DNA from: a bacterium
GTDB taxonomy: Bacteria > Vulcanimicrobiota > Vulcanimicrobiia > Vulcanimicrobiales > SCRA01
Reading direction: 5' to 3'
DNA: 64,000 nucleotides
NCBI GenBank assembly: GCA_004298675.1
Contig: SCRI01000060.1
Location: 119,458-183,457, forward strand
Shown here: piece by piece, positions 1 to 9,735 of the stretch
Numbering within the stretch: position 1 is the first letter of the stretch
How the letters are laid out: the number at the start of each line of letters is the position of its first letter
Position numbers and translations under genes: made by a program
The notes under the pieces: model-generated
Told to the model about the DNA's origin: nothing
The model's input: the letters and a program-made list of their open reading frames with translations, nothing else
Database searches by the model: none

Positions 1-589
1 TGCGCTGAACGAACGTCGCCGGGACACCCATGCGGTGGAGAAACTGGCCGAGCTCCGTGGCGACGTAGCCGCCCCCCAAAACGATTACGTCTTTAGGAGG
101 GCGCTCCAATTCCAGTACCTGGTCGCTCGTGAGGAAGCCCGTTTCCGCTAGCCCAGGGATCTCGGGGTGCTGGATCACCGAGCCCGTGGCGATCAGGAAG
201 CGCTGGCCGCGCAGGCGTTGGCCGCCAACCTCGATCTCATGGCCGGATACGAAGTGTGCCGGTCCCTCAAAGACCGGAAAGGCGCGGATTCCATCGACCC
301 GGTAGTCGGTGAAGCCCTGGATGATCTCGCGTTTGCGAGCCATCATGCGCGCCCAATCGAAGCCCTCGATCTTGGCGCCCACGCCGTACTCGTGCGCCTC
401 ACGCGCGAGCTGCGCTAGCTCGCCGGAACGCAGGAGCGTCTTCGAGGGCATGCAGCCGCGCAGAATGCACAGGCCCGCTAGGGGACCAGGGTCGACGAAG
501 GCCACTCGTTTGCCCAGGTCTCGAGCCGTGCGCGCCGCGGCGAATCCCGCGCTGCCCGCCCCCACCACGATGAAATCGAACTCTTGCAT
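1..589 (-). CDS. FAD-dependent pyridine nucleotide-disulfide oxidoreductase (partial, 5' part only)
   Basis: My own reverse translation from the ATG at 589-587 gives a protein that opens with a Rossmann FAD-binding motif (VGAGSAG) and carries the redox pair CILRGC followed by MPSK, the class I signature of dihydrolipoamide dehydrogenase and mercuric reductase. A second glycine-rich motif (VLGGGYVATELG), expected for the NAD(P)-binding domain, lies near the window edge. The C-terminal dimerisation domain with its His-Glu pair is outside the window, so the substrate cannot be assigned. It is divergent from nrdJ. The ORF track omits it because the frame runs off the edge. Confidence 0.85.
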   Translation of the reverse strand, partial: MQEFDFIVVGAGSAGFAAARTARDLGKRVAFVDPGPLAGLCILRGCMPSKTLLRSGELAQLAREAHEYGVGAKIEGFDWARMMARKREIIQGFTDYRVDGIRAFPVFEGPAHFVSGHEIEVGGQRLRGQRFLIATGSVIQHPEIPGLAETGFLTSDQVLELERPPKDVIVLGGGYVATELGQFLHRMGVPATFVQR

Positions 590-774
590 CCTCAATTTGC
601 CCCAGCGGTGTGACGTCCACCGCGGCTCCACAACTTTTTCCAGTAATCCTCAGCCCGTACCCAACGGATGCACAAGGGCGCCCACAGGGCTCGCGAGCAA
701 GCCTGCCATGGGAGACATGAGCGCCGCTACCCCCGGAGGTTGGGACGATCCACGTATCGAACGTATGTTTGAGA

Positions 775-822
775 ATCGTACATCTTGTGTTCCCAGGTAG
801 CCCGGAGTACAATATCTTGTGC
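775..822 (+). promoter_or_regulatory. Tandem NrdR boxes
   Basis: Two 16-base elements, ATCGTACATCTTGTGT (775-790) and GTACAATATCTTGTGC (807-822), resemble the NrdR consensus acaCwAtATaTwGtgt. Their starts are 32 bases apart, about three helical turns, which is the known arrangement for NrdR, the ATP/dATP-sensing repressor of ribonucleotide reductase genes. The second box is the better match. They cover both promoter hexamers of nrdJ. NrdR itself is not in the window. Confidence 0.75.
785..813 (+). promoter_or_regulatory. Sigma-70-type promoter of nrdJ
   Basis: TTGTGT (785-790) and TACAAT (808-813) are separated by 17 bases. The -35 hexamer lies at the end of NrdR box 1 and the -10 hexamer inside box 2, so repressor binding would block RNA polymerase directly. 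Transcription would begin near 820, giving a leader of roughly 100 bases. Confidence 0.65.
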
Positions 823-923
823 CTGGCTCCCCGCCGGCCACGATGGCTTCGTGACGGGGAGCTTTGTCGCCCCCGACCGGGCATCTCCGCTTTCATCCCG
901 CCCATTGGGAACGAGGCAAACGC

Positions 924-3900
924 ATGAAGCTCAGCCGCACCTACTCTTCACCGGGCCAGCCCTACGCCCAAGTCGCCTTCGAGACCCGCTCCTCGAAGAT
1001 CGTCAACCCGGACGGTTCGACCATCTTCGAAGCCAAGGACATCCTCGTGCCGGCGCACTGGACGCAAGTAGCCGTGGACATCCTGGCACAGAAGTACTTC
1101 CGCAAGGCGGGGGTTCCGCAGGCACTCAAGCGCGTGCCTGAAGATGGGGTTCCGCAGTGGCTGTGGCGCTCGGTGTCCGACGAAGAGAAGCTGGCCCAGC
1201 TTCCGCGCGAGCAGCACTTCGGCGCAGAGCGCGACGCGCGCCAGGTCTTCAACCGCCTCGCCGGCACCTGGACCTATTGGGGCTCCAAGCACGCCTACTT
1301 CGACTCCGAAGAGGACGCGCGCACCTTCTATGAAGAGATGTGCGCGATGCTGGCGCTGCAGGTCGGCGCGCCCAACAGCCCGCAGTGGTTCAACACCGGC
1401 CTGCATTGGGCGTACGGCATCGAGGGTCCAGCACAAGGCCACTACTTCGTCGATCCCGCGACGGCGCAACTGACCCGCTCGGCCAACGCCTACGAGCATC
1501 CAGCTCCCCACGCGTGCCTTCCCTACCGTGCGCTCGTGACGACGCCGGACGGTCCGATCCCAATCGGTGACATCGTCTCGCGTAACTTGATCGGTCTACC
1601 CATCTACGATGCAAAGGGCACCACGCACGTGGTCGCCGTCAAGCACAACGGCGTGAAGCCGGTCTATCGCGTCCGGTTGACCAACGGCAACAGCGTCGAA
1701 GCAACCGCGGACCACCTCGTCCTAGCCACCGATTCCCACAAAGGTCGTCAGCGCTGGGTTGCCGTCGCGGAACTACGACCCGGCATGCGCCTCATTCAGC
1801 GCACCGACACGACGATCGATTCCGCCGGCGACATCCTCACCAGGACCTCTCAAAACGCCTTTGCTGGTGTCGGACGCGCGGCGGCAGCCGCAACTATCCA
1901 AGATACCAAGGTCGAAATTCGCCATCTACGCTTCACGGCGAGTCAGGTCGCGGAGCTACGCGACGAAATTATCGAGTCAATCGACTACGTCGCGGACGAA
2001 GACGTCTACGACATCGAGACCGGGAGCCACGCCTTCTTGACGAACAATATCGTCGTTCACAACTGCTTCATTCAGAGCGTTGCCGACGACTTGGTAAACG
2101 AAGGCGGGATCATGGACCTCTGGGTCCGTGAAGCGCGCATTTTCAAATTCGGCTCGGGTACTGGATCAAATTTCTCGCAGATTCGCGGCGAGGGCGAGAA
2201 GCTCTCCGGCGGCGGCACCAGCTCCGGGCTGATGTCGTTCCTGCGCGTGGGCGACCGCGCGGCGGGCGCCATCAAGAGCGGCGGCACCACGCGGCGCGCG
2301 GCGAAGATGGTGGTGCTCGATCTCGATCACCCCGATATCGAGAACTTCATCCTCTGGAAGGTGAAAGAGGAGCAGAAAGTCTCGGACCTAGTGGCGGGTT
2401 CCATCGTCACGCAGCGGAATCTCAACGCGATCATGGCGGCCGCGCACGATCCCAGCGTGCCGGAGTCCGCGCGTCTCGATCCCGCGCTCAACGCCAGCCT
2501 GAAGAAAGCGATGCGCACGGCAATGGCCGCCGGCATCCCGCAGGCGAACTTGCAGTACGCTCTGGACTTCGCGCGCCAAGGCTACAAGAGCCTGGAGATC
2601 GAGACCTACGACACCAACTGGGACTCGCAGGCGTACGCGACGGTCTCCGGGCAAAACTCCAACAACTCCGTGCGCATTCCTAATGCGTTCTTTGAAGCAC
2701 TCGATCGTAACGGAGACTGGGAGTTGATCCGCCGTACCGACGGTCGTGTCAAGAAGGCGATTCCAGCCGCTGATCTTTGGGAGAAGATCGGCGTCTCCGC
2801 GTGGCAGTGCGCCGATCCGGGCGTGCAGTACGACACCACCATCAACGAGTGGCACACCTGCCCGGAGGACGGGCGCATCAACGCCAGCAATCCGTGTAGT
2901 GAGTACCTTTTCCTAGATGATACTGCGTGCTTTGCGCCTGAGACGCGCATCAGCACCCCCGCTGGCCTGCGCACCGTGGAGCAGCTCTTTGAGATGCAGC
3001 TCCGCGGCGAGCGCGTCCTCGTGACCACGGACCTCTACTCCGAGCACGACCACCGGCGCATCACCGCGCACCGTCCGGCGAAGGTCACACAAGTCGGCAA
3101 ACGCGCCGTCTTCCGCCTGACCTTGAAGGACGGCCGCTCGATCCGCACCACGGCCGACCACAAGTTCCTCACGGCGGACGGCAAGTGGAGGCGCCTCGAC
3201 CAACTCGAGATTGGCAAAGATCGCGTCCAAATCCGCGAGTCCGGCGACTCCGTTGCCTACGGCTCGACGCCAACGGAAGCCAAGCGCTGGCAGATGCTGG
3301 GATGGCTCACCGGCGACGGCGTCTTCTCGCGGGACACCGTGGCGCTAGTGTTCGGACCACACGAACGAGCCACCGCTATCGAGATGACGGACCGCCTCAA
3401 TGACATGAAGGCAGTAGCCGTAGGCGGAGCCGGCACGGCTTCGGAGACCTACGCCGCCCACCGCTACTCCACGATCAGCACGCAACGCAACGGCGTCATG
3501 CAGACGTCGGCTTCACAGACGTCGCTGATCGACCACCTCGAGCGGTACTACGGCTTCCATCAGGCCACGGCCACCAAGAAGGACGTGCCCTCGCTCATTC
3601 ATGAGGTTCCGATCGACCTCAAGGTCGCGTACCTGCAAGGGCTCTTCTCCGCTGACGGTACGATCCGCGACAATCCCTCCGGCACCGAGAAGGAGGTCAT
3701 GCTCGCGTCCTCGTCGCCGGAGTTGCTGCGCTCCGTGCAGCTTCTGCTCTCCGATATCGGGATCACCTCGCGCATCTCGTGGACGCATCCTGAAGGCCGC
3801 AAGAACCCGCAAGGCCAGCTCCGCGTCTACAATCAGCAGGCGCGCAAGTTCTTGACGCTCGTCGGCTTCCCGTGCTCGGTGGCCAAGCAGGCTCAGGCCG

Positions 3901-6236
3901 ACGCCATCCTCGAGACGGCCTTCTCCGCGGCGCGGAAGAACCCGCGCTCGCCCGTCGTCGAGTCGATCGTCGCCGACGGCGAAACGATCGTCTACGATAT
4001 CACGGAGCCAGCGACACACTCGGTCATTGCCGAGGGGATGATCGCGCACAACTGTAATTTGGCTAGCCTAAATCTCGTCAAGTTCCTCGACGAGAAGAGC
4101 GGCCGCTTCGACACCAAGGCGTTTGCGGATGCTTGCCGCATCTGGACGATCGTCCTCGAGATCAGCGTGCTGATGGCGCAGTTCCCATCGCGCGTCATCG
4201 CGCAGAAGTCGTACGACTACCGCACGCTGGGCCTGGGTTACGCCAACCTCGGCACACTGCTGATGCGTCTAGGTCTGCCCTACGATTCCGAGCAGGGCTT
4301 TGGCTGGGCGGCGGCCATCACCGCGCTGATGACCGGTGCCGCCTACGCCGTCTCCGCGGAGATGGCGCAGCAGCTCGGCGCCTTCCCCGGCTTCCGCAAG
4401 AACGGCGAGCAGATGCTGCGGGTCATCCGCAATCATCGTCGCGCCGCCTATCAGGCTCCCGACCGCGAGTACGAAGATCTGTCGATCAAGCCCACGACGC
4501 ATGCGCCCGATCTCTTCACGCAAGAGATCTGGTCGCTGGCTCGTCAGGCTTGGGATCAGGCGCTCGCCGTGGGCGAAGTTGCAGGCTTCCGCAACGCGCA
4601 AGTCAGTTGTCTCGCGCCAACTGGGACTATAGGCCTGGTCATGGATTGCGATACCACCGGCATCGAGCCAGACTTCGCGCTCGTGAAGTTCAAGAAGCTT
4701 GCCGGCGGAGGTTACTTCAAGATCGTCAACCAGTCGGTGGATTCGGCGCTGCGCCGCCTAGGCTACTCACACGACCAGATCGAGGCTATCGAAACCTTCG
4801 CCAAGGGGACAGGCACGCTCGAAGGTGCGCCGCACGTCAACCGCTCGACGCTGCGCGCCAAGGGCTTCGACGACGCAGCCATCGCGCGCGTGGAGGCTGG
4901 GCTAGCCGGCGCGTTCGAGTTGGGCTTCGCCTTCAACCGCTTCACCCTGGGCGACGAGCTGTGCAAAGAGAAGCTGGGCCTGAGCGAGGAGCAGCTCAAT
5001 GACTGGAGCTTCTCCATCCTGCGCGATGCGCTGAACTTCACGCAGCAGCAGATCGACGAAGCCAGCGACGTCATCTGCGGACGCATGACGCTCGAGGGCG
5101 CGCCGTACTTGAAGGACGAGCACCTCGCGGTCTTCGACTGCGCCACGCCGTGCGGTAAACATGGTGCCCGCTACATCCGGCCGTTGGCGCACGTCGACAT
5201 GATGGCGGCGGCACAGCCCTTCATCAGCGGCGCCATCTCCAAGACCATCAACCTGCCGCAGACGGCAACGGTGGCCGACGTCAAGGAAGCCTACCGCTAC
5301 AGCTGGGAGAAGATGATCAAGGCGGTGGCGCTCTACCGCGACGGCTCCAAGCTCTCGCAGCCGCTGGCGGCCAGCTACGACCTGGGCGGCGAGGCGGAGA
5401 TCGAGGACGAAACGGCGTTCCAGACGCCCGTCAAGATCGCCGAGCGTATCGTCTATCGCTACATCGCCAAGCGGCGCCGCATGCCGCACCGCCGCAGCGG
5501 CTACACGCAGAAGGCCATTATCGGAGGCCATAAGGTCTATCTGCGTACGGGCGAGTACGAGGACGGCACCATCGGCGAGATCTTCATCGACATGCACAAG
5601 GAAGGCGCCGCCTTCCGCGCGATGATGAACAACTTCGCCATCGCCATCTCGCTGGGGCTTCAGCACGGCGTGCCGCTGGAGGAGTACGTGGAGGCCTTCA
5701 CCTTCACACGCTTCGAGCCCAACGGGCCGGTGACGGGGCACGAGAACATCAAGATGGCTACGTCCATCATCGACTTCATCTTCCGCGAATTGGCGGTGAG
5801 TTATCTGGGCCGCTACGATCTCGCGCAGGTGCAGCCGGATATGGCGATGGACGCCATGGGCCCGGAGCCGGAGTACGTCGGCGAAGAGGAAGGCGAAGTA
5901 CGCTATGTCACGCCCAAGGCCGAGGCCGTGAAGGAGCACTTCCATCCCACGAGCACGCACTTCCATCCGTCTCAGGACACGGTGAAGGCAGCGACCGCCG
6001 CGCGCCCTCAGGCCTCCGCCGCTCCTGCCACTGCTCCCGCGAAGCCGGCGCTGACGGGAGGATCACGGGTCAGCAGTGCCGCCAACGTCCTTGGCCGTCG
6101 GGCGGAAATGGCGCGCGTTGCGATCTCCAAGGGCTACGAAGGTGATGCCTGCCGCGAATGCGGTCAGTTCACGCTAGTGCGCAACGGCACGTGCCTAAAG
6201 TGCGACACCTGCGGCACGACGACTGGCTGCAGTTAA
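924..6236 (+). CDS. nrdJ: Adenosylcobalamin-dependent ribonucleotide reductase (class II) with two inteins
   Basis: Reduces ribonucleotides to deoxyribonucleotides using a cobalamin-derived thiyl radical. The precursor is 1770 aa; removal of two inteins (183 and 375 aa) leaves 1212 aa, normal for large NrdJ. Visible features are the N-terminal redox Cys in HACFIQSV, the radical-site motif NPCSEY (Asn, Cys and Glu near precursor residues 656-660), the second redox Cys in [10 protein letters not shown], a TSCPD-like domain after a basic linker, and a C-terminal Cys-rich tail (CRECG...CLKCDTCG) that probably binds zinc and relays electrons. I chose ATG 924 over the track's TTG 864 because GAGG lies 7 bases upstream and the conserved sequence starts there. 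Expression is probably under NrdR control. Confidence 0.97.
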   Translation: MKLSRTYSSPGQPYAQVAFETRSSKIVNPDGSTIFEAKDILVPAHWTQVAVDILAQKYFRKAGVPQALKRVPEDGVPQWLWRSVSDEEKLAQLPREQHFGAERDARQVFNRLAGTWTYWGSKHAYFDSEEDARTFYEEMCAMLALQVGAPNSPQWFNTGLHWAYGIEGPAQGHYFVDPATAQLTRSANAYEHPAPHACLPYRALVTTPDGPIPIGDIVSRNLIGLPIYDAKGTTHVVAVKHNGVKPVYRVRLTNGNSVEATADHLVLATDSHKGRQRWVAVAELRPGMRLIQRTDTTIDSAGDILTRTSQNAFAGVGRAAAAATIQDTKVEIRHLRFTASQVAELRDEIIESIDYVADEDVYDIETGSHAFLTNNIVVHNCFIQSVADDLVNEGGIMDLWVREARIFKFGSGTGSNFSQIRGEGEKLSGGGTSSGLMSFLRVGDRAAGAIKSGGTTRRAAKMVVLDLDHPDIENFILWKVKEEQKVSDLVAGSIVTQRNLNAIMAAAHDPSVPESARLDPALNASLKKAMRTAMAAGIPQANLQYALDFARQGYKSLEIETYDTNWDSQAYATVSGQNSNNSVRIPNAFFEALDRNGDWELIRRTDGRVKKAIPAADLWEKIGVSAWQCADPGVQYDTTINEWHTCPEDGRINASNPCSEYLFLDDTACFAPETRISTPAGLRTVEQLFEMQLRGERVLVTTDLYSEHDHRRITAHRPAKVTQVGKRAVFRLTLKDGRSIRTTADHKFLTADGKWRRLDQLEIGKDRVQIRESGDSVAYGSTPTEAKRWQMLGWLTGDGVFSRDTVALVFGPHERATAIEMTDRLNDMKAVAVGGAGTASETYAAHRYSTISTQRNGVMQTSASQTSLIDHLERYYGFHQATATKKDVPSLIHEVPIDLKVAYLQGLFSADGTIRDNPSGTEKEVMLASSSPELLRSVQLLLSDIGITSRISWTHPEGRKNPQGQLRVYNQQARKFLTLVGFPCSVAKQAQADAILETAFSAARKNPRSPVVESIVADGETIVYDITEPATHSVIAEGMIAHNCNLASLNLVKFLDEKSGRFDTKAFADACRIWTIVLEISVLMAQFPSRVIAQKSYDYRTLGLGYANLGTLLMRLGLPYDSEQGFGWAAAITALMTGAAYAVSAEMAQQLGAFPGFRKNGEQMLRVIRNHRRAAYQAPDREYEDLSIKPTTHAPDLFTQEIWSLARQAWDQALAVGEVAGFRNAQVSCLAPTGTIGLVMDCDTTGIEPDFALVKFKKLAGGGYFKIVNQSVDSALRRLGYSHDQIEAIETFAKGTGTLEGAPHVNRSTLRAKGFDDAAIARVEAGLAGAFELGFAFNRFTLGDELCKEKLGLSEEQLNDWSFSILRDALNFTQQQIDEASDVICGRMTLEGAPYLKDEHLAVFDCATPCGKHGARYIRPLAHVDMMAAAQPFISGAISKTINLPQTATVADVKEAYRYSWEKMIKAVALYRDGSKLSQPLAASYDLGGEAEIEDETAFQTPVKIAERIVYRYIAKRRRMPHRRSGYTQKAIIGGHKVYLRTGEYEDGTIGEIFIDMHKEGAAFRAMMNNFAIAISLGLQHGVPLEEYVEAFTFTRFEPNGPVTGHENIKMATSIIDFIFRELAVSYLGRYDLAQVQPDMAMDAMGPEPEYVGEEEGEVRYVTPKAEAVKEHFHPTSTHFHPSQDTVKAATAARPQASAAPATAPAKPALTGGSRVSSAANVLGRRAEMARVAISKGYEGDACRECGQFTLVRNGTCLKCDTCGTTTGCS
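1515..2063 (+). other. Intein 1 in NrdJ (mini-intein, 183 aa)
   Basis: An in-frame protein-splicing element. Block A starts with Cys ([13 protein letters not shown]), block B has the TxxH motif ([10 protein letters not shown]), block F is [12 protein letters not shown] and block G ends VVHN before the +1 Cys of the extein. All residues for standard Cys-type splicing are present. At 183 aa, and with no LAGLIDADG motif, it appears to have lost its homing endonuclease. It sits directly before the first redox-pair cysteine (HA/CFIQSV), the equivalent of E. coli NrdA C225. Confidence 0.95.
2928..4052 (+). other. Intein 2 in NrdJ with LAGLIDADG homing endonuclease (375 aa)
   Basis: Splicing blocks are intact: A ([13 protein letters not shown]), B with TxxH (RTTADHKFL), F ([12 protein letters not shown]) and G (IAHN before a +1 Cys). 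Between B and F are two LAGLIDADG-type motifs, [10 protein letters not shown] and [11 protein letters not shown], each with its acidic residue, so the endonuclease may be active. The element sits directly before the second redox cysteine ([10 protein letters not shown]), equivalent to E. coli NrdA C462. Its target would be the uninterrupted nrdJ codons at that site. Confidence 0.95.
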
Positions 6237-6311
6237 GGTAATCGACATGCAAGGGGACCCATACCGGGCGCGGTGGGCGGCGTGGCTGCCCACCGCACTC
6301 GAAGCGTTGGG
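6237..6311 (+). repeat. Left 75-bp direct repeat bounding the inserted block
   Basis: Begins one base after the nrdJ stop and matches 10061-10135 with four mismatches, all A/G transitions. Each copy contains the start codon and first 20 or so codons of the GrdB-like gene and a perfect 9-bp inverted repeat (GCGGTGGGC / GCCCACCGC, 9-base loop) that no mismatch touches. Confidence 0.9.
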
Positions 6312-6354
6312 CGAAGTTCTGCGATTAGGCTCACTTAGCCTCTCGACGTTATAG
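6247..6354 (+). pseudogene. Orphaned 5' end of a GrdB-like gene
   Basis: Reads MQGDPYRARWAAWLPTALEALG, nearly identical to the start of the gene at 10071, then diverges and stops at TAG 6352. It is a 36-codon remnant left beside nrdJ. In the ancestral arrangement the GrdB-like gene probably followed nrdJ by about 10 bases, and the 3.8-kb block separated them later. Confidence 0.8.
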
Positions 6355-6485
6355 AGGGAAGGGATACAAAACGACGACTTCACCACTGAGCGTTCATAGA
6401 GAGCCAAATAGCCGAGGACAGCAGTACGCCCTATCCACCGTACTTTTTGATTGTATGCTCATATTTCCACTTCGCAGGGATTTCG

Positions 6486-7523
6486 GTGAGTTACGGTAAG
6501 GCCGTGGGCGGCAAATCGAAGCCATCTCTCAACAACATGGCAAATACCTTGTCTATCGCGTACAAAACATCGCGCGGCCACATGCTGCATGGTTGCATAG
6601 AGGACTTTCTCGGTTCCAAAGAGGCGGCCAAGCATCGCGGCAGAGTCGCGCTAATCTTCACATCACCCCCATTCCCGCTCAATCGCAAGAAAAGGTACGG
6701 CAACCATCAGGGCGACGAGTATTCTCGCTGGTTGGCATCGCTAGCGCCGGCGTTGATTTCATTGCTCAAACCGAACGGCTCAATTGTAATCGAGCTAGGT
6801 AACGCCTGGGAACCTGGTCGGCCTGTAATGTCCTTGCTCGCAATGGAGTCACTACTCGAGTTCATGAGGACAAGCAACCTCAATCTCTGCCAGCAGTTCG
6901 TCTGCGACAATCCAGCCCGTCTTCCCAGCCCTGCACAATGGGTAAACGTCGAGCGCATACGTGTGAAGGACTCCTTTACTCACGTTTGGTGGATGGCACC
7001 GAGCGACAGGCCTAAAGCGGATAACCGCCGTATACTCAAAGCCTATAGCGGTTCGATGCGCAGACTGCTGCGCACAAAACGTTATAACGCGGGTGTACGG
7101 CCGTCGCAGCACAACATCGGGCGGAAGTCTTTCCTGCGGGACAACGGCGGCTCGATCCCGGCGAACTGTCTGTCCTTTGCCAATACGGGCAGCATCAACC
7201 CCTATCTTGAGTACTGCCGCGAGCACCAGTTAGAGCCACACCCTGCGCGCATGCCGTCGGGTCTGGCGGAATTCTTTATCAAATTCCTGACCGAACCGAA
7301 GGACCTCGTCCTGGATCCATTTGCAGGAAGCAACACAACCGGCGCTGTTGCTGAAACTCTCAAGCGGCGGTGGATCAGCATTGAGCCGAAATCCGAGTAT
7401 ATTGCTAGCTCTCTCGGCCGCTTCGATGAAAACGCTATCGAGGTGATCCCGAATGACCAATCACGAGTTCCTCATGTCCCTGTTGACGGCATCCACCCTG
7501 GGAGAAGCTCTCGCCGCCGTTGA
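6486..7523 (+). CDS. Site-specific DNA methyltransferase (permuted, N4-cytosine or N6-adenine)
   Basis: Transfers methyl from S-adenosylmethionine to DNA. Motif IV (TSPPFPL, about residue 60) comes before motif I (DPFAGSNTTG, about residue 270), the permuted order of beta-class enzymes; TSPPF is commoner in N4-cytosine than in adenine methylases. The middle part is presumably the target recognition region. The track's start is TTG at 6447; I prefer GTG 6486 (AGGGA 5 bases upstream), with ATG 6537 possible since family members often begin shortly before the Y-x-T-x-x-G motif. Its 3' end overlaps the ATPase gene by 71 bases, implying co-expression. No cognate endonuclease is recognisable. Codon use is less GC-biased than its neighbours. 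Confidence 0.88.
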   Translation: MSYGKAVGGKSKPSLNNMANTLSIAYKTSRGHMLHGCIEDFLGSKEAAKHRGRVALIFTSPPFPLNRKKRYGNHQGDEYSRWLASLAPALISLLKPNGSIVIELGNAWEPGRPVMSLLAMESLLEFMRTSNLNLCQQFVCDNPARLPSPAQWVNVERIRVKDSFTHVWWMAPSDRPKADNRRILKAYSGSMRRLLRTKRYNAGVRPSQHNIGRKSFLRDNGGSIPANCLSFANTGSINPYLEYCREHQLEPHPARMPSGLAEFFIKFLTEPKDLVLDPFAGSNTTGAVAETLKRRWISIEPKSEYIASSLGRFDENAIEVIPNDQSRVPHVPVDGIHPGRSSRRR

Positions 7524-9735
7524 CGACTATTGCGAATTAACTGCCGGCGCGGAGTATGTTCCGGTCGGGGGCCTAGAGAACAACCGCGGCCCAATGGAGG
7601 TCTCGACCGATCCCGGTCGAGCCCTCGTCGAGCGAATCACTAATGGCTTCGATGCCGTCCTTGAACTGCAGCACCGGATTCACGGTGGCAAGCCTGATTG
7701 CCGGACCCCTCGAGAAGCCGCCTCTGCATGGCTTGGCGTTCCAACTGATGGCTTGAGCAAGGCTACGACTGGCCAGCGCCAGGAGTTAGCCAGCCTTGTT
7801 ACGGTCACGCTTCAGGACGGCGACGGCAAGAACGCCAGAATTCTCGATGTTCGCGATTTCGGTATGGGGCTCACAGGCGAGGAAATGCCGACAACTATCC
7901 TGTCACTTAATGCAAGCAACAAGATGACGAAGCACTATCTGGCCGGCGCTTATGGCCAGGGCGGTTCGAGCACGTACATTGCAAGCGCATTGACACTTAT
8001 CGCTTCACGCGCACAGGGTAGCGATACAATCTCGTTTACGGTTGTACGCTATCAGGATCTGCCGCCAGACACTTACAAAACTGGGCACTACGTCTACCTC
8101 GTCGTCGTCGACAAGGTGCCGACGACGCTCGCCCAAGGGATCGACTTTCTGGGCGGTACACTCGTACGGCACTTCGGCTACCAATTGAGTTCGTACACCT
8201 CCCCGCTCGGTCCCAGTAGTGTATACGGCTTGCTGAACCAGACCCTATTCGACCCTGTACTACCAATTTGGTTAAACAACAAGGTGCATGGTTGGCGCCG
8301 AGTCATCAAAGGTAGCCGCAATGCGCTCAACGGCGCTGTCGACGACGGTGATGACGGTAAAGGCCCATCGCTTTCTCACCACATCCCGATGCTATATATC
8401 CCGATGGACGACTTCGGCCAGATCGGTGTCGAGTACTGGCTCCTCGCGCAACCGGAGCGGGCAAACAAAAGGCCAACTCAGGCGTTCGTGAACCCGGCGC
8501 GCCCGATTCTGCTGACACTGAATGGCCAGGCGCAGGCCGAACTCTCATCGGCGCTCATTCGCAAGGACGCCGAACTGCCGTATCTTAACTACCGGCTGAT
8601 TGTTCACGTCGATTGCAATACGCTGACGCCCGCTGCACTTCGTCAGCTATTCGTCTCGAACCGTGAGGCGGCGCGGAGCGGCGCGCTACTGCAGATGATC
8701 CAGACCGAATTGGTCCGGCTACTGCGTTCGGATGACGAGCTTGTGCGGCTCAACTCAGAAGCGCGCAGCGCGACGATGAAGGAGCGCGACGAAGCAGCGA
8801 TTCTCGATGCGCGCAAACAAGTCGCAAAACTATTACATCTACAAGGCTTCGACGTGGCCGATACTCCGGCGGCGGCAATTGGTAAAGGCGGGAAAGAAGA
8901 CACCGACAAAGTTATCCATCCGCGCACGCCGCCAGCGCCACCGCAACCAATAGAGCTGCACGAACCGCCAACATATATTAAGATCGTGTGGCCGAAGGAA
9001 ACGATCCCGTTTTACGCCGAACAGCGCCGCTACGTGCGTATCGAAACTGACGCGGCATCGAAGTACCACGATCCGACGGATCGGCAGCACTCGCGAATCA
9101 ATTTTATTGTAAGCAACGGCATCGTCGACTTCCGGGCATCCACACCACTCAGGGGCGGTCGCCTACGAGCACTGTTCGAATGTCTTCCGAGCGCGAAGGT
9201 TGCTTCGAAAGGAAGAATCCGGGTCGAGCTTTCGATTCCTGGTCAGCCGGTGCTTTCTGACGAGCGCGAGTCTGAGATTATCGAAGCGCCTTCACCGAAG
9301 GAGAAAGACAAGGCTGCGATTCGGCTGCCTCAGATAGATTACCAACCGGTCGCATACGGCGAGGAAGCTTGGGAGACGCTCGGTTGGCCGGACGACGTGA
9401 ACGAGGTAGCGTGCTCTGGTGAGAACGATCAGGGTATGCACCGAGTACACTACTCGACCGATTTCCCGCCGTTCAAGCAGCGGTTCGAGAAGCTCGAGAA
9501 GCGCAATCCACAGCTCGCCAAGACTTTCGAGAACCGATACGCGATCTATCTGGTTGTGCACTCGCTCTTATATCAAGAGCAGCAGGATGACCAGGTGGAA
9601 GTCGATGACGAGGTGCGCGAGAAATTCGAACGACAGGAACGAATCCGAGCGGCAACGCTTGCGGCGATTTGGACCGAGCGAGAAACGCGCTATGCTGAAG
9701 CGAGCGGCGCCAGTTTAGAAATCGAGGAGGCGTAA
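7453..9735 (+). CDS. GHKL (MORC/Hsp90/MutL-type) ATPase, 760 aa
   Basis: The N-terminal domain carries a Bergerat ATP-binding fold: N-box ERITNGFDA (Asn64, Asp67), G1 box RDFGMGL (Asp135) and G2 box GAYGQGGSS (165-173). About residues 300-420 look like the transducer region of such ATPases. After a Pro-rich linker near 490-505, the rest looks beta-rich and ends in a charged helical tail. I recognise no nuclease domain. GHKL ATPases next to methylases are known in prokaryotic restriction-modification-like operons (the MORC-related group). ATP-driven clamping or loop capture of DNA is an inference by family analogy. The start is secure: GAGGTGAT lies 6 bases upstream of ATG 7453. Confidence 0.8.
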   Translation: MTNHEFLMSLLTASTLGEALAAVDDYCELTAGAEYVPVGGLENNRGPMEVSTDPGRALVERITNGFDAVLELQHRIHGGKPDCRTPREAASAWLGVPTDGLSKATTGQRQELASLVTVTLQDGDGKNARILDVRDFGMGLTGEEMPTTILSLNASNKMTKHYLAGAYGQGGSSTYIASALTLIASRAQGSDTISFTVVRYQDLPPDTYKTGHYVYLVVVDKVPTTLAQGIDFLGGTLVRHFGYQLSSYTSPLGPSSVYGLLNQTLFDPVLPIWLNNKVHGWRRVIKGSRNALNGAVDDGDDGKGPSLSHHIPMLYIPMDDFGQIGVEYWLLAQPERANKRPTQAFVNPARPILLTLNGQAQAELSSALIRKDAELPYLNYRLIVHVDCNTLTPAALRQLFVSNREAARSGALLQMIQTELVRLLRSDDELVRLNSEARSATMKERDEAAILDARKQVAKLLHLQGFDVADTPAAAIGKGGKEDTDKVIHPRTPPAPPQPIELHEPPTYIKIVWPKETIPFYAEQRRYVRIETDAASKYHDPTDRQHSRINFIVSNGIVDFRASTPLRGGRLRALFECLPSAKVASKGRIRVELSIPGQPVLSDERESEIIEAPSPKEKDKAAIRLPQIDYQPVAYGEEAWETLGWPDDVNEVACSGENDQGMHRVHYSTDFPPFKQRFEKLEKRNPQLAKTFENRYAIYLVVHSLLYQEQQDDQVEVDDEVREKFERQERIRAATLAAIWTERETRYAEASGASLEIEEA

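Larger units (their letters stand above)
590..923. other. Intergenic control region between the flavoprotein and nrdJ
   Basis: A 334-base stretch with no convincing gene between divergent start codons. The ORFs listed here are shadows with biased composition. Its visible content is the nrdJ promoter with two NrdR-like boxes (annotated separately) and a leader of about 100 bases. I looked for a cobalamin riboswitch, which would suit a B12 enzyme, and saw no B12-box core. Confidence 0.6.

Noticed and set aside
864-923. Longer nrdJ start (TTG 864) given in the ORF track
   Set aside because: No ribosome binding site, no family similarity in the extra 20 residues, and it lies in the leader of the predicted promoter; ATG 924 has GAGG at proper spacing.
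590-923. Cobalamin riboswitch upstream of the B12-dependent reductase
   Set aside because: No B12-box-like core or matching fold seen; control is explained by the NrdR boxes.
4902-5966. 354-aa minus-strand ORF opposite nrdJ
   Set aside because: Antisense shadow; the sense frame has strongly conserved NrdJ motifs.
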